Assembly (NCBI GenBank): GCA_026225055.1
Contig: JAMFSA010000070.1
Location: 1-62,782 of the forward strand
Reading direction: 5' to 3'
Length of the DNA: 62,782 nucleotides
Source of the DNA: Mucilaginibacter xinganensis
GTDB taxonomy: Bacteria; Bacteroidota; Bacteroidia; Sphingobacteriales; Sphingobacteriaceae
In this document: piece by piece, positions 18,126-27,771 of the stretch
Numbering within the stretch: position 1 is the stretch's first letter
Layout of the letters: each line of letters begins with the position of its first letter
Made by a program: the position numbers and the translations under genes
The notes under the pieces: model-generated
What the model was told of the DNA's origin: nothing
Seen by the model: only the letters and a program-made list of their open reading frames with translations
The model's database searches: none

Positions 18126-18887
18126 ATGCTTCGTACATTAAATTATAAAATTTTTAATGAAATCGCTAATCATAAAGAAGTTAGGCCATTTTTAGGCGGC
18201 AAAGGATTTCTAGATTTAAAATCTATTGTAGAAAATTTAAATAATTTTTGTTTTGTTACTGATGAAGAAAACGGCGGTTATATTGTAATCAATAAAGGAA
18301 CAGGCTCTTACGAGGTTCACACTTTTTCTTATCCGTGTGCTCGCGGTAAAACGATGTTTAAGCTCATGCGTCAAGCACGAGCTTTCATGTTTTTACGAAC
18401 AGATTGCATAGAGCTTCAAACTTATGTTCCTGAAGGATTAACTAATATTAATTTGTGGGCGTCTAATTCAGGATTTCGCGAAGATTTTAAGCGTGAAAAT
18501 TGTTTTGATTTGGATGGTACAAAAGTTGGTCTAACTTACTATTCGATGTCTTATGAAGATTGGGTTTTAAAAGATATTGATAATAAAATAGAGGGTCAAA
18601 ATTTTCATACAGTTATTGAAGCCAATCATGAAGATGATGATGTTCATGATTATTGGGCCGGTGCTACTTATAGAGCTGTTAAAAATTTTAATTACATTAA
18701 AGCGATTTCTTTTTATAACAAATGGGCGAATCGCACAGGCTATGCACCGATTTCAGTTGTGTCAGTTCAGCCCCTTGTGGTAAATATTGAATCTCATATT
18801 TTAGCCCTCAATGGGACCGACATAATTGTGTTAAAGGTCCCTGATAAATGCCCATTGGAGCCGTTATTGGTGGAGCAGCCACATTAG
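18126..18887 (+). CDS. GNAT-like acyltransferase of the ejection-protein cluster
   Basis: A 253-residue protein whose first 155 residues resemble the GNAT-fold proteins that often precede podovirus ejection proteins: the GGYIVINKG strand, then the RGKTMFKLMRQARAFMF acetyl-CoA-loop/helix region and the NLWASNSGFRED segment. The substrate is unknown. The last 40 bases overlap the start of the next gene in another frame, so the two are translationally coupled. Confidence 0.6.
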   Translation: MLRTLNYKIFNEIANHKEVRPFLGGKGFLDLKSIVENLNNFCFVTDEENGGYIVINKGTGSYEVHTFSYPCARGKTMFKLMRQARAFMFLRTDCIELQTYVPEGLTNINLWASNSGFREDFKRENCFDLDGTKVGLTYYSMSYEDWVLKDIDNKIEGQNFHTVIEANHEDDDVHDYWAGATYRAVKNFNYIKAISFYNKWANRTGYAPISVVSVQPLVVNIESHILALNGTDIIVLKVPDKCPLEPLLVEQPH

Positions 18888-19555
18888 GTGGAGCAGCTTT
18901 AACATCAGGAGCCGCTAGCGACGCTGCTGCTGCTCAACAACAAGCTGAACAAGAACAACTTGCATTTCAAAAGCAAGTTTACGGCAATGCTCAAACTAAT
19001 TTAAATCCTGATATTTCCACCGGCAATAATGCTGGAAGCGCCCTTGCCGGCTTATTAGGTACAGGCGGCGATCCGGCTGCATCTCAAACAGCATTTAATA
19101 ACTATTTAAATTCGACAAATTATAAGTTCCAATTAGGTCAAGGCGAGCAAGGAATTGAATACGCCAATGCTCCTGCGTTTAGCAGTGGAGCGACTGCAAA
19201 GGCTTTAAATAATTATGCGCAAGGACAAGCTGGAAGCGCTTTAAGCGGTTATGAAAGCTTGCTGTCTGGTCAACAAGGTTTAGGTGTCAATGCTGCAGCT
19301 GCTCTAAATAATGTCGGTACAACTATTTCTAGTCAAAATTCGGCAAGTACGAATGCTGCTGCTTCAGCTACAGGCAACGCTGATATTGCTAGTGGAAATG
19401 CTTATTCTAATGCATTGTCAACACTTGGTAAAAGTTTACAATCTGGGTCTAGTTTTGGTGGAAGTAGTGTTAGCGGTATTTTAGGCAGCTTGTTTGGGGG
19501 TGGAACTGGGGGACAATCTTCTTTGGCCGGTTCTGATGTTGCGGGATTATATTAA
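18848..19555 (+). CDS. Ejection (internal virion) protein, P22 gp7-like
   Basis: A 235-residue Ala/Gly/Ser/Gln-rich protein. It begins with a hydrophobic glycine-rich helix (GAVIGGAATLGGAALTSGAA) of the kind that inserts into membranes and then a Gln/Glu coiled coil (AAQQQAEQEQLAFQKQV). Together with the next two genes it has the three-protein layout of podovirus ejection sets, which leave the virion with the DNA and build a channel across the cell envelope. The start overlaps the upstream gene by 40 bases. Confidence 0.72.
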   Translation: MPIGAVIGGAATLGGAALTSGAASDAAAAQQQAEQEQLAFQKQVYGNAQTNLNPDISTGNNAGSALAGLLGTGGDPAASQTAFNNYLNSTNYKFQLGQGEQGIEYANAPAFSSGATAKALNNYAQGQAGSALSGYESLLSGQQGLGVNAAAALNNVGTTISSQNSASTNAAASATGNADIASGNAYSNALSTLGKSLQSGSSFGGSSVSGILGSLFGGGTGGQSSLAGSDVAGLY

Positions 19556-21502
19556 ATGTCTGAAGGTGTCGGCTGGGCTCTGTCTAATGCTAATCATCCT
19601 GATTGGGAAAGTCAGATTGATACAAATGTTCAGAACAATTTAGCGCTTAAGAAAGCACAACAAGGTTATTCGGCATTATCCGGCGTTGATTTTAATGATC
19701 CAACCTCGATTCAGAATGCTGTTGGCAATTTAGTCAAGTCGGGTAACACTGATCAAGCCTCGGCGCTTGCTGGATTGAGCTTGACGCAGCAAATTCGCAA
19801 TTCACCGAGCTTTCAATCTTATTTAAACGGTACACCCAATCAAGTTCCTGCAACTGCGGGCGCGCCCCCTAGTGCCCCCGGTGCTACTGATCAACCGCCT
19901 CCGCCTGCGGATACACCTGTGCCAACTGATGGCAACAGCCGCTATGCACAAGCTATATCGGCTCATGCGGCCGATACACTAAATCAAGCTTCTGCGGCAA
20001 TTCAAAACATTAAAGCGTTGCCTCCTGAACAGCGTGCAAATGCTATTGCTAATTTAAAAGACAATTTTGTTCAAAGAGGCATTGATCCTGCGGCCTTTGA
20101 TCAAGAGGCTAATCATATTTTGAGTGCGCCTGATGTGCCCACACAAAATGCGCGCTTAGATGAATTAGCTAGTCATTATCAAGCTCACGCCGATGCACAC
20201 GGTGCAGTAGCTCAAGGTCAACAACCGACGCCAGACCAACAAGCTGCTGTTGCTGCTAGTCCCGCTAGTCCTAGCACTGCAAGTGCGCCCAATGGTCAAC
20301 CTTGGTATGTTGATAGAGTAAACAATCCGCAATTTGCACGAGATTTGCAATTTGCTCCTCTTATGAAAACTGCCGGTATTGATATGGGTCCTTCTTTAGA
20401 AGCGATTCGTCAACTTGCTCAGCCGTATGTTGATAAAAATGCTGATTTAGCTAATGCTCGTGGAATTGCTTCTGAAACCGAAGCTGGTAAATTACCTGCT
20501 GAAGCCGCCTTAGAGCAAATTAAAGCTCATTTTGAAAATGGTTATAAAGCCTTAACTTTATATGCTCCGGGCCAAACTCAAGGGATTACTGTTACAAATG
20601 CTGAATTTGGCGAACACCCTGATAAATATGTAGGATATTCTACGTCACCAGAAAGCGGTGCTCAAGCTAAAGCTACTGCTTTTGGTGGAGCGTCAGCAAG
20701 TCAAGTTGCTGTTCCTATTGATTTAGGAAATGGCCGTAGTAAAATGATAACATTGGCTGGACAAGAAGCTGATGATTATCGTCACGATGGTACAGTTCCA
20801 AGCCGTTTCTTAGAAAACGGAGCGAATGTTGGTCAAACTCCACCTGCTGTTGATACGGCTGCGACAGCTGGTGATTACGATAACATGAATAAATATCGCT
20901 CTACGCTTCCGCAGCATGAACAGGATATTGCAACAGCAAAAACAAAAGCACAAACACAGTTAGATTTATTAGATTCTGGAAAAATCAATCCAACAAATCT
21001 AACGCCTCAAGCTAAAAATGTTTATGATGCCTTTTATTCTTTAGGTCTTCCTATTGATAAAGATAAAGTTAATAATTTATCTGCTTATAAGCAATTAGTT
21101 GAAGGAAATATTTTAAGTCGAGTTCATGACTTTGGCGGCAAATTTTCTCAATTTGATGGCCAAATGTTACATCAATCTTTAGGCGGTTTAACTACGCCCA
21201 AAGATGCAGCCACCTTATCATTAGCTTTAGGTGTGGCTGAAGCTAATAGACAACAAGGTTTAGCTGAATCTGTAAGAACTCAACCGCAACAACTTTCATA
21301 TAAGTCTGCACAAGCTAATTATGCTGACTCGGCTAAATCTTTATTTGCTGATCCGGTAATGCAAAAATATAAATATAACGGACAACCTATTGTTAAAGCT
21401 TATCCGCCACAAACAGATGGCCATCAATGGGGTGTTGTTTTATTAGGTCGCAATCCTAAAGATATTCCAGACAATAAAGCAGATTGGGTGTTGTTAAAAT
21501 AA
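19556..21502 (+). CDS. Ejection (internal virion) protein
   Basis: A 648-residue Gln/Ala-rich, largely helical protein that follows the previous ejection protein with no gap. It has a disordered Pro/Ala linker (about residues 100-130: PATAGAPPSAPGATDQPPPP) and long helical parts. Its stop overlaps the next start by one base (TAATG). Position and composition match the second ejection protein of P22-like and related phages. Confidence 0.7.
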   Translation: MSEGVGWALSNANHPDWESQIDTNVQNNLALKKAQQGYSALSGVDFNDPTSIQNAVGNLVKSGNTDQASALAGLSLTQQIRNSPSFQSYLNGTPNQVPATAGAPPSAPGATDQPPPPADTPVPTDGNSRYAQAISAHAADTLNQASAAIQNIKALPPEQRANAIANLKDNFVQRGIDPAAFDQEANHILSAPDVPTQNARLDELASHYQAHADAHGAVAQGQQPTPDQQAAVAASPASPSTASAPNGQPWYVDRVNNPQFARDLQFAPLMKTAGIDMGPSLEAIRQLAQPYVDKNADLANARGIASETEAGKLPAEAALEQIKAHFENGYKALTLYAPGQTQGITVTNAEFGEHPDKYVGYSTSPESGAQAKATAFGGASASQVAVPIDLGNGRSKMITLAGQEADDYRHDGTVPSRFLENGANVGQTPPAVDTAATAGDYDNMNKYRSTLPQHEQDIATAKTKAQTQLDLLDSGKINPTNLTPQAKNVYDAFYSLGLPIDKDKVNNLSAYKQLVEGNILSRVHDFGGKFSQFDGQMLHQSLGGLTTPKDAATLSLALGVAEANRQQGLAESVRTQPQQLSYKSAQANYADSAKSLFADPVMQKYKYNGQPIVKAYPPQTDGHQWGVVLLGRNPKDIPDNKADWVLLK

Positions 21503-24500
21503 TGCCTTTAGCTGAAAATCCTTGGAGTGATCCTTCTACAACTGTGGCGGCTCCTGCTCAGCCGTCTGCAACTGCGCCTATTGAATTGACCGCAGACAAA
21601 TCTGTTAGACAAAATCCAGACTTCATCGCATTGGCCAATATGGCCATTGGCGAAGCGGCTAACGATAGCGATGCAGGTTTTCAAGGCGTTACTCAAGTTG
21701 CATTAAATCGCGCGGCTACTCAACATAAGCCAGTTTCTGAAATTGTTTCAGCTCCTGGACAATTTGATGGTTATAAGCCCGATAATTATGCAAATGCTTC
21801 TTCTGCCGTAAAACAGCGAGCCGCCGATCTAATTTCTCCAATGTTAAATGGAGAATATACCTCTCCTGTGGGCACAGATGCTCAATTTTATTATGCTCCT
21901 GATACACAAAATCAATTACATGCTGAAAATCCTAGTAAATATCCTGTAGTTCCTTCCTTTGCTACTGGAACAGGTTTTAGACCTGAAGGTAGCAAGCATG
22001 TGTTTTTTGGTGGAAATTACGATCAGACTGCATCCCCACAACAACAGCCCGGACAGTCTCCTCCTGCACCTCCGTCGCTTTCACAAATGGAGGCTCAGCA
22101 CGGAGCTTGGACTGCGCCACAAGCGGCTAATGACGGCAGTCCGCAACCGCCTTCTTTGGCCGCTATGGAAAGCGCCAATGGGGGAACTACTGCCGGACCT
22201 CAAACCCAAACGCCGGGTTATAATAAAGCATACAGCATGGGCATTGCCGCTCAACAAAAGGCCGGTGCTAACGATGCTTTAGGTGCGTTATCGGGATCGT
22301 TTTTGCATGGATATGCAATGGATACATTGCCTATTGCGGCTGGCGGTTTATCAGCATTGAGTACAGGTGCAGTTAATGCTTTGCACGATAAACTGGGAAT
22401 TGGCAAAGGTGCTGGATATAGTGCTGAAGAAGCTTATAACGCTGGTCGTCAAGCTACAACTGATATTTTAAACAAAAATCAGCAACAGCATCCGATTTTA
22501 AGTACTGTTGGAAATACTGCCGGTTTCTTAGCGTCTCCCGTCACTCAAGGCGCGGGCGCATTGGCCAACGTCGCCAGAGAAAGCGATGCTGTCGCGGCTC
22601 TTCCCATGGCCGCGAGACTTGCCGCACGGGCTGGCGTGGGCGCTGCTGAAGGCGCTGGAACGCTTGGAGCTGCTGGCGTGGGCCAGGGGCTAAGCGATGG
22701 CCAGACGGTTCCACAAGCGCTCCAATCGGGCTTGGATCAGGCTAAAACAGGCGCGGAATTTGGAGCGGCTGGTGATTTGATCGCGCCTGGAATTGGAAAG
22801 CTTTCAGCGCTTGCGGAACATGCTCATCCTGCCGTTAGAGCGCTTGCTGCCCCAGTAGCTTCAGGCGTCGGCGGTGCAATTGCTAGCGCTACACCTGCAC
22901 TTTTAAGCGGCAATTTTGGTTCAGCTTTACACAATGCTGAACAAGGCTTTCTCTGGGGAAGTGCGACACATGGTATTGCTACTACAGTAAAATCCATTGC
23001 TGATAGAGGCAAACCTGAGCCTGCGCCTACTCAAGCGGAACACGATGAAGCTGTTAGTCATTTGGCTAAACAAGCTTCTCCTGAAGATTTTGAAAGTAGC
23101 TCTGCACCTACAACGGCAGAATCTTTATCTAATCCTAATGAAGCTTTAACGACGGCTTCTCAACATGACGCAAATGCAATTGTTCCGTTAAAAGAAACTA
23201 TTGCAAATCGACAACATCAATCTAATGTTAAAGATTCTTTAGTTAACAATATAAATTCTGCTATTGGTGGAAATATTAATCAGTCTGCTAATAATGCTGC
23301 CGATCAAATTGCTAGCGAACGTGCAGCTAATAAAGAAGCTGCACGTCCTGAAAACTTAGCAGAAGTGGCGTCTAATGGCATTACAAGTGCAACTGGAATT
23401 AAGGCCGAAACAGCTAAAGCCGATTACGATAAGGTTGTAGAAAATAAAAAAGCTACGATTGATCGTAAAGCTTGGGAAGCTGTTGATAATGCTCCGACAG
23501 AGTCTAGTGCTGAATTTAATAAACTTTTATCTGACGAACCTGTTGTTCAACAAACATTAAGACACGTTCAAGCTACTTTAGGGCCAGAAGGCTCAGTTCC
23601 TAATCCTAATTATAAACAAGCTGCTGAGCCTGTTACACCTGCTACTTTAACAAATGATCATTATAATCAATTTTTTAAAAGCGAACAAAGCAAAGGTTTA
23701 GAACCGAGCCAATTTCCCCAAGCCGCTACCGATTTTATAAATCAGCAAAATGGCGCAAGTGTTGGCGAACCAGAAACAATTCCATCTAATAAAGCCAGAA
23801 TTAAAACAGCTGAGTCTCTAAACGGTCAAGTTGCTAGAGATGATTATGGCAAAATTATGCCTGGAAGCCAAATTGCTAACGGAAAAAATTATCAAAACTA
23901 CGAAATAGCCGGTTTAGCAGCTCGCCTTAATAATTTGAACAAAGCCGAAATTCCTGGTTTGACTGAAGCCAAAGCTGCTTCTGGTGATACTATTTCTGGA
24001 ACAAATAACAAGCGACTTGGCTATGCTTTAGGAAAACATGGCGAATACGCTGAAAATACAAACACATTCGACACTCGTTTCAATGGCTTATCTGATAGGG
24101 ATCAAGAAGCCACCAAGCACGGTTATGTGCAACATGCCAATGAAGATATTGAAGCAAATCCTACTGCTGCTGTAACCAAATATCAATCACCAGCGCACCA
24201 AAAATTCCAACAAACCATGTTTAAAAAGTCCGGCAAAGAAGATTTTCAAAATACTTTAGATAATATCAAAAATACAAAAATGCAGGCTGAAAAAGGTGGC
24301 ACAATTGAACGTGCTCATAATTTTGCAGATGCTGTTTTAAACACTAGAGATAAAGCTCAATTTGATAAAAATTATAATAGCGCTTCAGACGCAGAAAAAT
24401 CTGCATTTGAAGCAAACTATAGAGCAAAAATAGCCAATACAGTCAACGATATTAATAGCGCATCTAGTAATGTAACTCAACAACATTTAAAAAATCTGCA

Positions 24501-25011
24501 AAAACTTACTACAGATGAATTTGAACAGCATGTTCAAAATAAAATCTTTGGTTCTGAAGGAGCAGCCGGATTAAGAGCTTCTATTCAAAAGCAGATTGAT
24601 TTGGCCAAAAGTGGTGAACAAATTTCTAAATTTTCACCAAAAAGCAAAGCCGAAGAACATTCAAACGTTCTTCTTGGCGGCGTATTGGGCGGAATGGGCG
24701 GTCACGGTATTGTGGGCAAAGGGATGCACGCTTTGCAAGGGGTGGGTTTAGCCGAAGCTTTTAATCCTGCAAAACTTAGTGAAAACAATTTATCCAAAGG
24801 TGCACAAAAAGCTTTAGTTGAAAAATTGACTCAAAGTCCACAACAGACAGCTAAAGACATTCGTGATTTACAAACTAAAAAAGCTGCTATACCGATGTCT
24901 AAATCAACATTAACTCAAGATTTAACTAGAAAAGCGCTTCAAGCCGGTGCTTATACATTGGGTCATAATAAACAAATGCAAGGCGCGCTTAGCGCCTATG
25001 GAAACCCTTAG
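21502..25011 (+). CDS. Large ejection protein with N-terminal SleB-type cell wall hydrolase
   Basis: A 1,169-residue protein, the largest in the genome. Residues about 20-175 match the SleB/Hydrolase_2 family of peptidoglycan lytic enzymes: an IGEA motif with the catalytic-type Glu in MAIGEAANDSD, then GVTQVALNRA, and the PGQFDGYKP segment. It is followed by a Pro/Gln linker, an Ala/Gly-rich hydrophobic zone (about 260-490) that could insert in a membrane, and a long helical C-terminus. The role is to cut the wall during DNA delivery. The ATG at 21502 overlaps the upstream stop. A GC-rich patch lies at about 22545-22745. Confidence 0.78.
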   Translation: MPLAENPWSDPSTTVAAPAQPSATAPIELTADKSVRQNPDFIALANMAIGEAANDSDAGFQGVTQVALNRAATQHKPVSEIVSAPGQFDGYKPDNYANASSAVKQRAADLISPMLNGEYTSPVGTDAQFYYAPDTQNQLHAENPSKYPVVPSFATGTGFRPEGSKHVFFGGNYDQTASPQQQPGQSPPAPPSLSQMEAQHGAWTAPQAANDGSPQPPSLAAMESANGGTTAGPQTQTPGYNKAYSMGIAAQQKAGANDALGALSGSFLHGYAMDTLPIAAGGLSALSTGAVNALHDKLGIGKGAGYSAEEAYNAGRQATTDILNKNQQQHPILSTVGNTAGFLASPVTQGAGALANVARESDAVAALPMAARLAARAGVGAAEGAGTLGAAGVGQGLSDGQTVPQALQSGLDQAKTGAEFGAAGDLIAPGIGKLSALAEHAHPAVRALAAPVASGVGGAIASATPALLSGNFGSALHNAEQGFLWGSATHGIATTVKSIADRGKPEPAPTQAEHDEAVSHLAKQASPEDFESSSAPTTAESLSNPNEALTTASQHDANAIVPLKETIANRQHQSNVKDSLVNNINSAIGGNINQSANNAADQIASERAANKEAARPENLAEVASNGITSATGIKAETAKADYDKVVENKKATIDRKAWEAVDNAPTESSAEFNKLLSDEPVVQQTLRHVQATLGPEGSVPNPNYKQAAEPVTPATLTNDHYNQFFKSEQSKGLEPSQFPQAATDFINQQNGASVGEPETIPSNKARIKTAESLNGQVARDDYGKIMPGSQIANGKNYQNYEIAGLAARLNNLNKAEIPGLTEAKAASGDTISGTNNKRLGYALGKHGEYAENTNTFDTRFNGLSDRDQEATKHGYVQHANEDIEANPTAAVTKYQSPAHQKFQQTMFKKSGKEDFQNTLDNIKNTKMQAEKGGTIERAHNFADAVLNTRDKAQFDKNYNSASDAEKSAFEANYRAKIANTVNDINSASSNVTQQHLKNLQKLTTDEFEQHVQNKIFGSEGAAGLRASIQKQIDLAKSGEQISKFSPKSKAEEHSNVLLGGVLGGMGGHGIVGKGMHALQGVGLAEAFNPAKLSENNLSKGAQKALVEKLTQSPQQTAKDIRDLQTKKAAIPMSKSTLTQDLTRKALQAGAYTLGHNKQMQGALSAYGNP

Positions 25012-25231
25012 CTTTACGACGCATAGGACCTGCGCCTAAATAATCAATAAGTCTAAAAGTTATCCAAAAAAATAATCCAAAAATAATTGAATTTTTAAGA
25101 ATCGCTTCAATCATTTCAACAGAAAATGAAGTTTCTCCTTTATCATAAAGAGATAAAAATAATATACCTGCGCTTTGTACAAAAACTGCAATTAAACTAA
25201 AAGAAATACCAAATCGTTCCATCCACAACAT
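24989..25231 (-). CDS. Small membrane protein on the opposite strand of the late operon
   Basis: An 80-residue protein with two predicted membrane helices (ISFSLIAVFVQSAGILFLSL and IIFGLFFWITFRLIDYLG) and a basic C-terminus RRKAKGFHRR. It has a perfect AGGAGG ribosome site eight bases before its ATG, which supports real translation. It overlaps the 3' end of the ejection gene tail to tail. A single minus-strand gene inside the late region could be a separately expressed superinfection-exclusion or holin-related protein, but its role is unknown. Confidence 0.6.
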   Translation of the reverse strand: MLWMERFGISFSLIAVFVQSAGILFLSLYDKGETSFSVEMIEAILKNSIIFGLFFWITFRLIDYLGAGPMRRKAKGFHRR

Positions 25232-25286
25232 CTAAAAGTCCTCCTGCCCATAACGTGGCTTAGTTTTTACAAAAGGTCAAGCGTCA

Positions 25287-26138
25287 ATGTCGGGCGGTCA
25301 ATTAATTATACCTTTTTCGACACCAGTTTTAAGCTCTATTGGCGAAGTGGCGGCAGGGGCCGTCATGGATATTTATAATACTGGTACATTAACATTAGCA
25401 TCTGTTTATGCGGATGTAAATTTAACGACACCTATTGTAAATCCTTTAACAGCAAACTCGGCTGGCAGATTTACAGATCAAGCTACGCTCATTTGGGCGA
25501 GCGATGCAAACGCTTATGATGTAGCGCTTAATTTTCCTGATGGTTCTGTTTTAACTTTTGATAATATTTATGTTTTAGAAGCTCAGCAAAGTCTTAGCGG
25601 CTTTGCTCCTATTAATAGCCCGGCATTCACCGGAATTCCAACTGCGCCAACTCCTGGCGGAAGTGACAATTCAAACAAAATCGCAACTACGGCTTATGTT
25701 AAAGGTCAAAATTTTGCGACTTTGAATAGTCCTGCATTTACCGGAACACCAACAGCTCCAACGCCAGCTTCTGGTGATAATAGTACTGATATTGCTACAA
25801 CCGCTTTCATTGTAGCGCTTACAGAAAACGCCAACAACAGTTTAACAACCAATAGTCTTTATTATACATTTCCCGGCGGCTTAATTATGCAAGCTGGCAT
25901 TGTAAATGCTTCTAGTGGAAGCGGCTCGCATTCTTTAACATTTCCACATGCTTTTCCAAACGCTTGTGTTTTTGCCAATGCCATTATGAATAACTCTAGT
26001 ACTGCGACATCTACCCCCACCGGTATTCAGTTAATTGGTAGTCCGACTACAACAGTAGCCAATTTTAATTTTGTGGGCTATCAAAGCGGAACTATTAATC
26101 CGGTTGCAGGGTTCTTTTGGATTGCTTGGGGCTGGTAG
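25287..26138 (+). CDS. Tail fibre with NSPAFTG repeats and gp53-like tip
   Basis: A 283-residue fibre protein. The first 100 residues form a beta-rich attachment domain (FSTPVLSSIGEVAAGAVMDIYNTGT). Two copies of the classic fibre repeat NSPAFTGxPTAPTP follow, each with an IATTA(Y/F) unit. The last 75 residues (SHSLTFPHAFPNACVFANA...FFWIAWGW) match the receptor-binding C-terminal domain of gp53-like fibres. It lies beside the lysis cassette. Confidence 0.85.
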   Translation: MSGGQLIIPFSTPVLSSIGEVAAGAVMDIYNTGTLTLASVYADVNLTTPIVNPLTANSAGRFTDQATLIWASDANAYDVALNFPDGSVLTFDNIYVLEAQQSLSGFAPINSPAFTGIPTAPTPGGSDNSNKIATTAYVKGQNFATLNSPAFTGTPTAPTPASGDNSTDIATTAFIVALTENANNSLTTNSLYYTFPGGLIMQAGIVNASSGSGSHSLTFPHAFPNACVFANAIMNNSSTATSTPTGIQLIGSPTTTVANFNFVGYQSGTINPVAGFFWIAWGW

Positions 26139-26144
26139 CGTATC

Positions 26145-26438
26145 ATGGATGATTTTAACAAAGAACTTTGGGAAACAAAATTTAGTGGTCTTACAGGTTG
26201 TTTGAGCAGTCTTAAAGAAGATATTAATGAAATTAAAACTACTGTAGAAAATTTGATTAAAATTAGTGTTACTGCTATTATTGCTGTTTGCGGATGGAGT
26301 TTGATACAAATCTACGGCAATGTTGTAACAAAAGCTCATGCTGAAACTTTACCTGCGCCATCTGTTGCTTCAAATACTAATGCTCCAATTGCAAATTATA
26401 CAAATTTACCTTATAATATTAATAGATATGTTCGCTAA
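26145..26438 (+). CDS. XhlA-like membrane protein of the lysis cassette
   Basis: A 97-residue protein with a helical/coiled N-terminus (SLKEDINEIKTTVENLIKI) followed by one membrane segment (ISVTAIIAVCGWSLIQIYG) and a periplasmic Pro/Asn-rich tail. This order is that of haemolysin XhlA-type phage proteins that help holins. The overlap with the endolysin gene (ATG within the stop region at 26438) supports a lysis role. Confidence 0.65.
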   Translation: MDDFNKELWETKFSGLTGCLSSLKEDINEIKTTVENLIKISVTAIIAVCGWSLIQIYGNVVTKAHAETLPAPSVASNTNAPIANYTNLPYNINRYVR

Positions 26439-26887
26439 TGATTAGACCTCCTAAAGATGCAATTGATGCTGCTACAGATGCTTATAATAAATACAAGGTT
26501 TTACCTAGTATTCAGTTAGGTCAGTTTGTACTTGAAAGCAGTTGGGGAGCACGGTGTACTGGTAAATTTAATTTTTTTGGAATTAAAGAAATTCCAAATC
26601 ATACTTTTACAACTTGCTGGACACATGAAATTGTCAATGGTAAAACAATTGCTATTCAACAAAAATTTGCAGATTTTAATTCAATCCAAGAAGCTTTTGA
26701 ATATCATTCGGAATTACTAAGTAATATTTATGGTCCATATGCGAAAGCAGTTCCATACTTGGCAAATATGGAGCAATTTATTAATACAATTGGACCAATT
26801 TATGCAACAGATAAGCTGTATGCAACTAAGTTGATAAACTTAATACGAATTGAAGATTTGCAACAATATGACAATAATGTCATATAA
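26438..26887 (+). CDS. Endolysin, glucosaminidase family
   Basis: A 149-residue peptidoglycan hydrolase of the FlgJ/LytG-type glucosaminidase family. The conserved catalytic region is visible: PSIQLGQFVLESSWG (the Glu of LESSWG is the likely acid) and NFFGIK, then TCWTHE and FADFNSIQEAFEYH. No signal peptide is present, so it would need a holin to cross the membrane. It sits between a membrane protein and further small lysis-type genes. Confidence 0.88.
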   Translation: MIRPPKDAIDAATDAYNKYKVLPSIQLGQFVLESSWGARCTGKFNFFGIKEIPNHTFTTCWTHEIVNGKTIAIQQKFADFNSIQEAFEYHSELLSNIYGPYAKAVPYLANMEQFINTIGPIYATDKLYATKLINLIRIEDLQQYDNNVI

Positions 26888-26905
26888 TTTTAAAAGGAAT
26901 TAATT

Positions 26906-27244
26906 ATGAACTTTAGTAATCTTTGGGATAAGATTGTTGCTTGGTTTAAGGGAGAATTTACAACTGTTGAACTTACTTTTACCAAGGAAGAACAAGAAAT
27001 TCTTACGCTGATGAAGCCTCTACTTGTTGCGGCTGAAGCTACGGTTGTACAAGATTTAATGCAATTTATTCGCGGTGTTTTAACTGGGGCCGCCGGTTAT
27101 AGTACACTGGCGGATTGGGAAACAGCCGTCATGAATGGACTTGAAAAGGTCGGTGGCGACCTGTTGACGCTGGCTAAGGGCCTGGGTTCCAACATGCTAC
27201 AAGCTCTGATCGGCCTGATCTTGGCCCAACTCCCAAACACCTAA
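26906..27244 (+). CDS. Hypothetical helical protein of the lysis region
   Basis: A 112-residue helical protein with a basic/aromatic start (LWDKIVAWFKGEF) and a hydrophobic C-terminus (SNMLQALIGLILAQLPNT). The ribosome site AAAGGAAT is strong. The last third lies in a GC-rich patch that continues into the next gene. It could be a virion or holin-associated protein; I do not recognise the family. Confidence 0.6.
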   Translation: MNFSNLWDKIVAWFKGEFTTVELTFTKEEQEILTLMKPLLVAAEATVVQDLMQFIRGVLTGAAGYSTLADWETAVMNGLEKVGGDLLTLAKGLGSNMLQALIGLILAQLPNT

Positions 27245-27257
27245 AGGGGATTGCGCC

Positions 27258-27500
27258 ATGTCCGATTCAACCGGTCAGCTCCCCGCCCTCCCTGCCGTCG
27301 TCCGCTGGGCTCTTGGCGGGGCTCTCCGCCATGCCCTGGTGGGGCTCGGTGCAACGCTTTTGGCAGCTCATGTGCTGCCAAGTCAAACGGCTGCGGAACA
27401 ATTTGTAAATTGGGGTGTTAATGGAGCATTCATTATCGGGGGCCTTGCATGGTCTTATATGAATGAAAAATCTAAGTCATCTTCTACAAAAACTTCGTGA
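27258..27500 (+). CDS. Holin candidate (Pam3-gp28-like)
   Basis: An 80-residue protein with two hydrophobic segments (LRHALVGLGATLLAAHVLP and WGVNGAFIIGGLAWSYM) and a charged Ser/Lys tail. This layout matches the Pam3-gp28 family of small phage membrane proteins and class II holins. It would make the membrane lesion that releases the endolysin encoded 370 bases upstream. AGGGG precedes the start. The first half is in a GC-rich patch. Confidence 0.65.
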   Translation: MSDSTGQLPALPAVVRWALGGALRHALVGLGATLLAAHVLPSQTAAEQFVNWGVNGAFIIGGLAWSYMNEKSKSSSTKTS

Positions 27501-27543
27501 ACACGAATTCTACCATTTAACACATTCGGAAAAGGAAACCCTT

Positions 27544-27747
27544 ATGGCTGTTTTAGCTCAATTCCAAACTATTGTAACTAACTTAGAAACTATTGTGACT
27601 GATATTCAAAACGGCACAATCGTGATTGGTGCTGCTGGCGAAGTGTCTCAACAAGACGTGACTGATTCAGCTACTGCTGTAACTACTGCTGTAGGTAATG
27701 TTTATACGGCTCTTGGTCAAACTCCCCCTACACCGCCAGCTTCTTAA
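27544..27747 (+). CDS. Small Thr/Val-rich protein, last late gene
   Basis: A 67-residue protein (MAVLAQFQTIVTNLETIVTD...). The ATG at 27544 has an AAAGGAAA ribosome site at good spacing; a start at 27463 would overlap the holin gene and lacks one. The helical N-terminus and Pro-rich end resemble short phage structural or trimerising proteins. It is the last gene before the terminator. Confidence 0.65.
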   Translation: MAVLAQFQTIVTNLETIVTDIQNGTIVIGAAGEVSQQDVTDSATAVTTAVGNVYTALGQTPPTPPAS

Positions 27748-27771
27748 TAATTTATCTTTAATTAAAACTTA

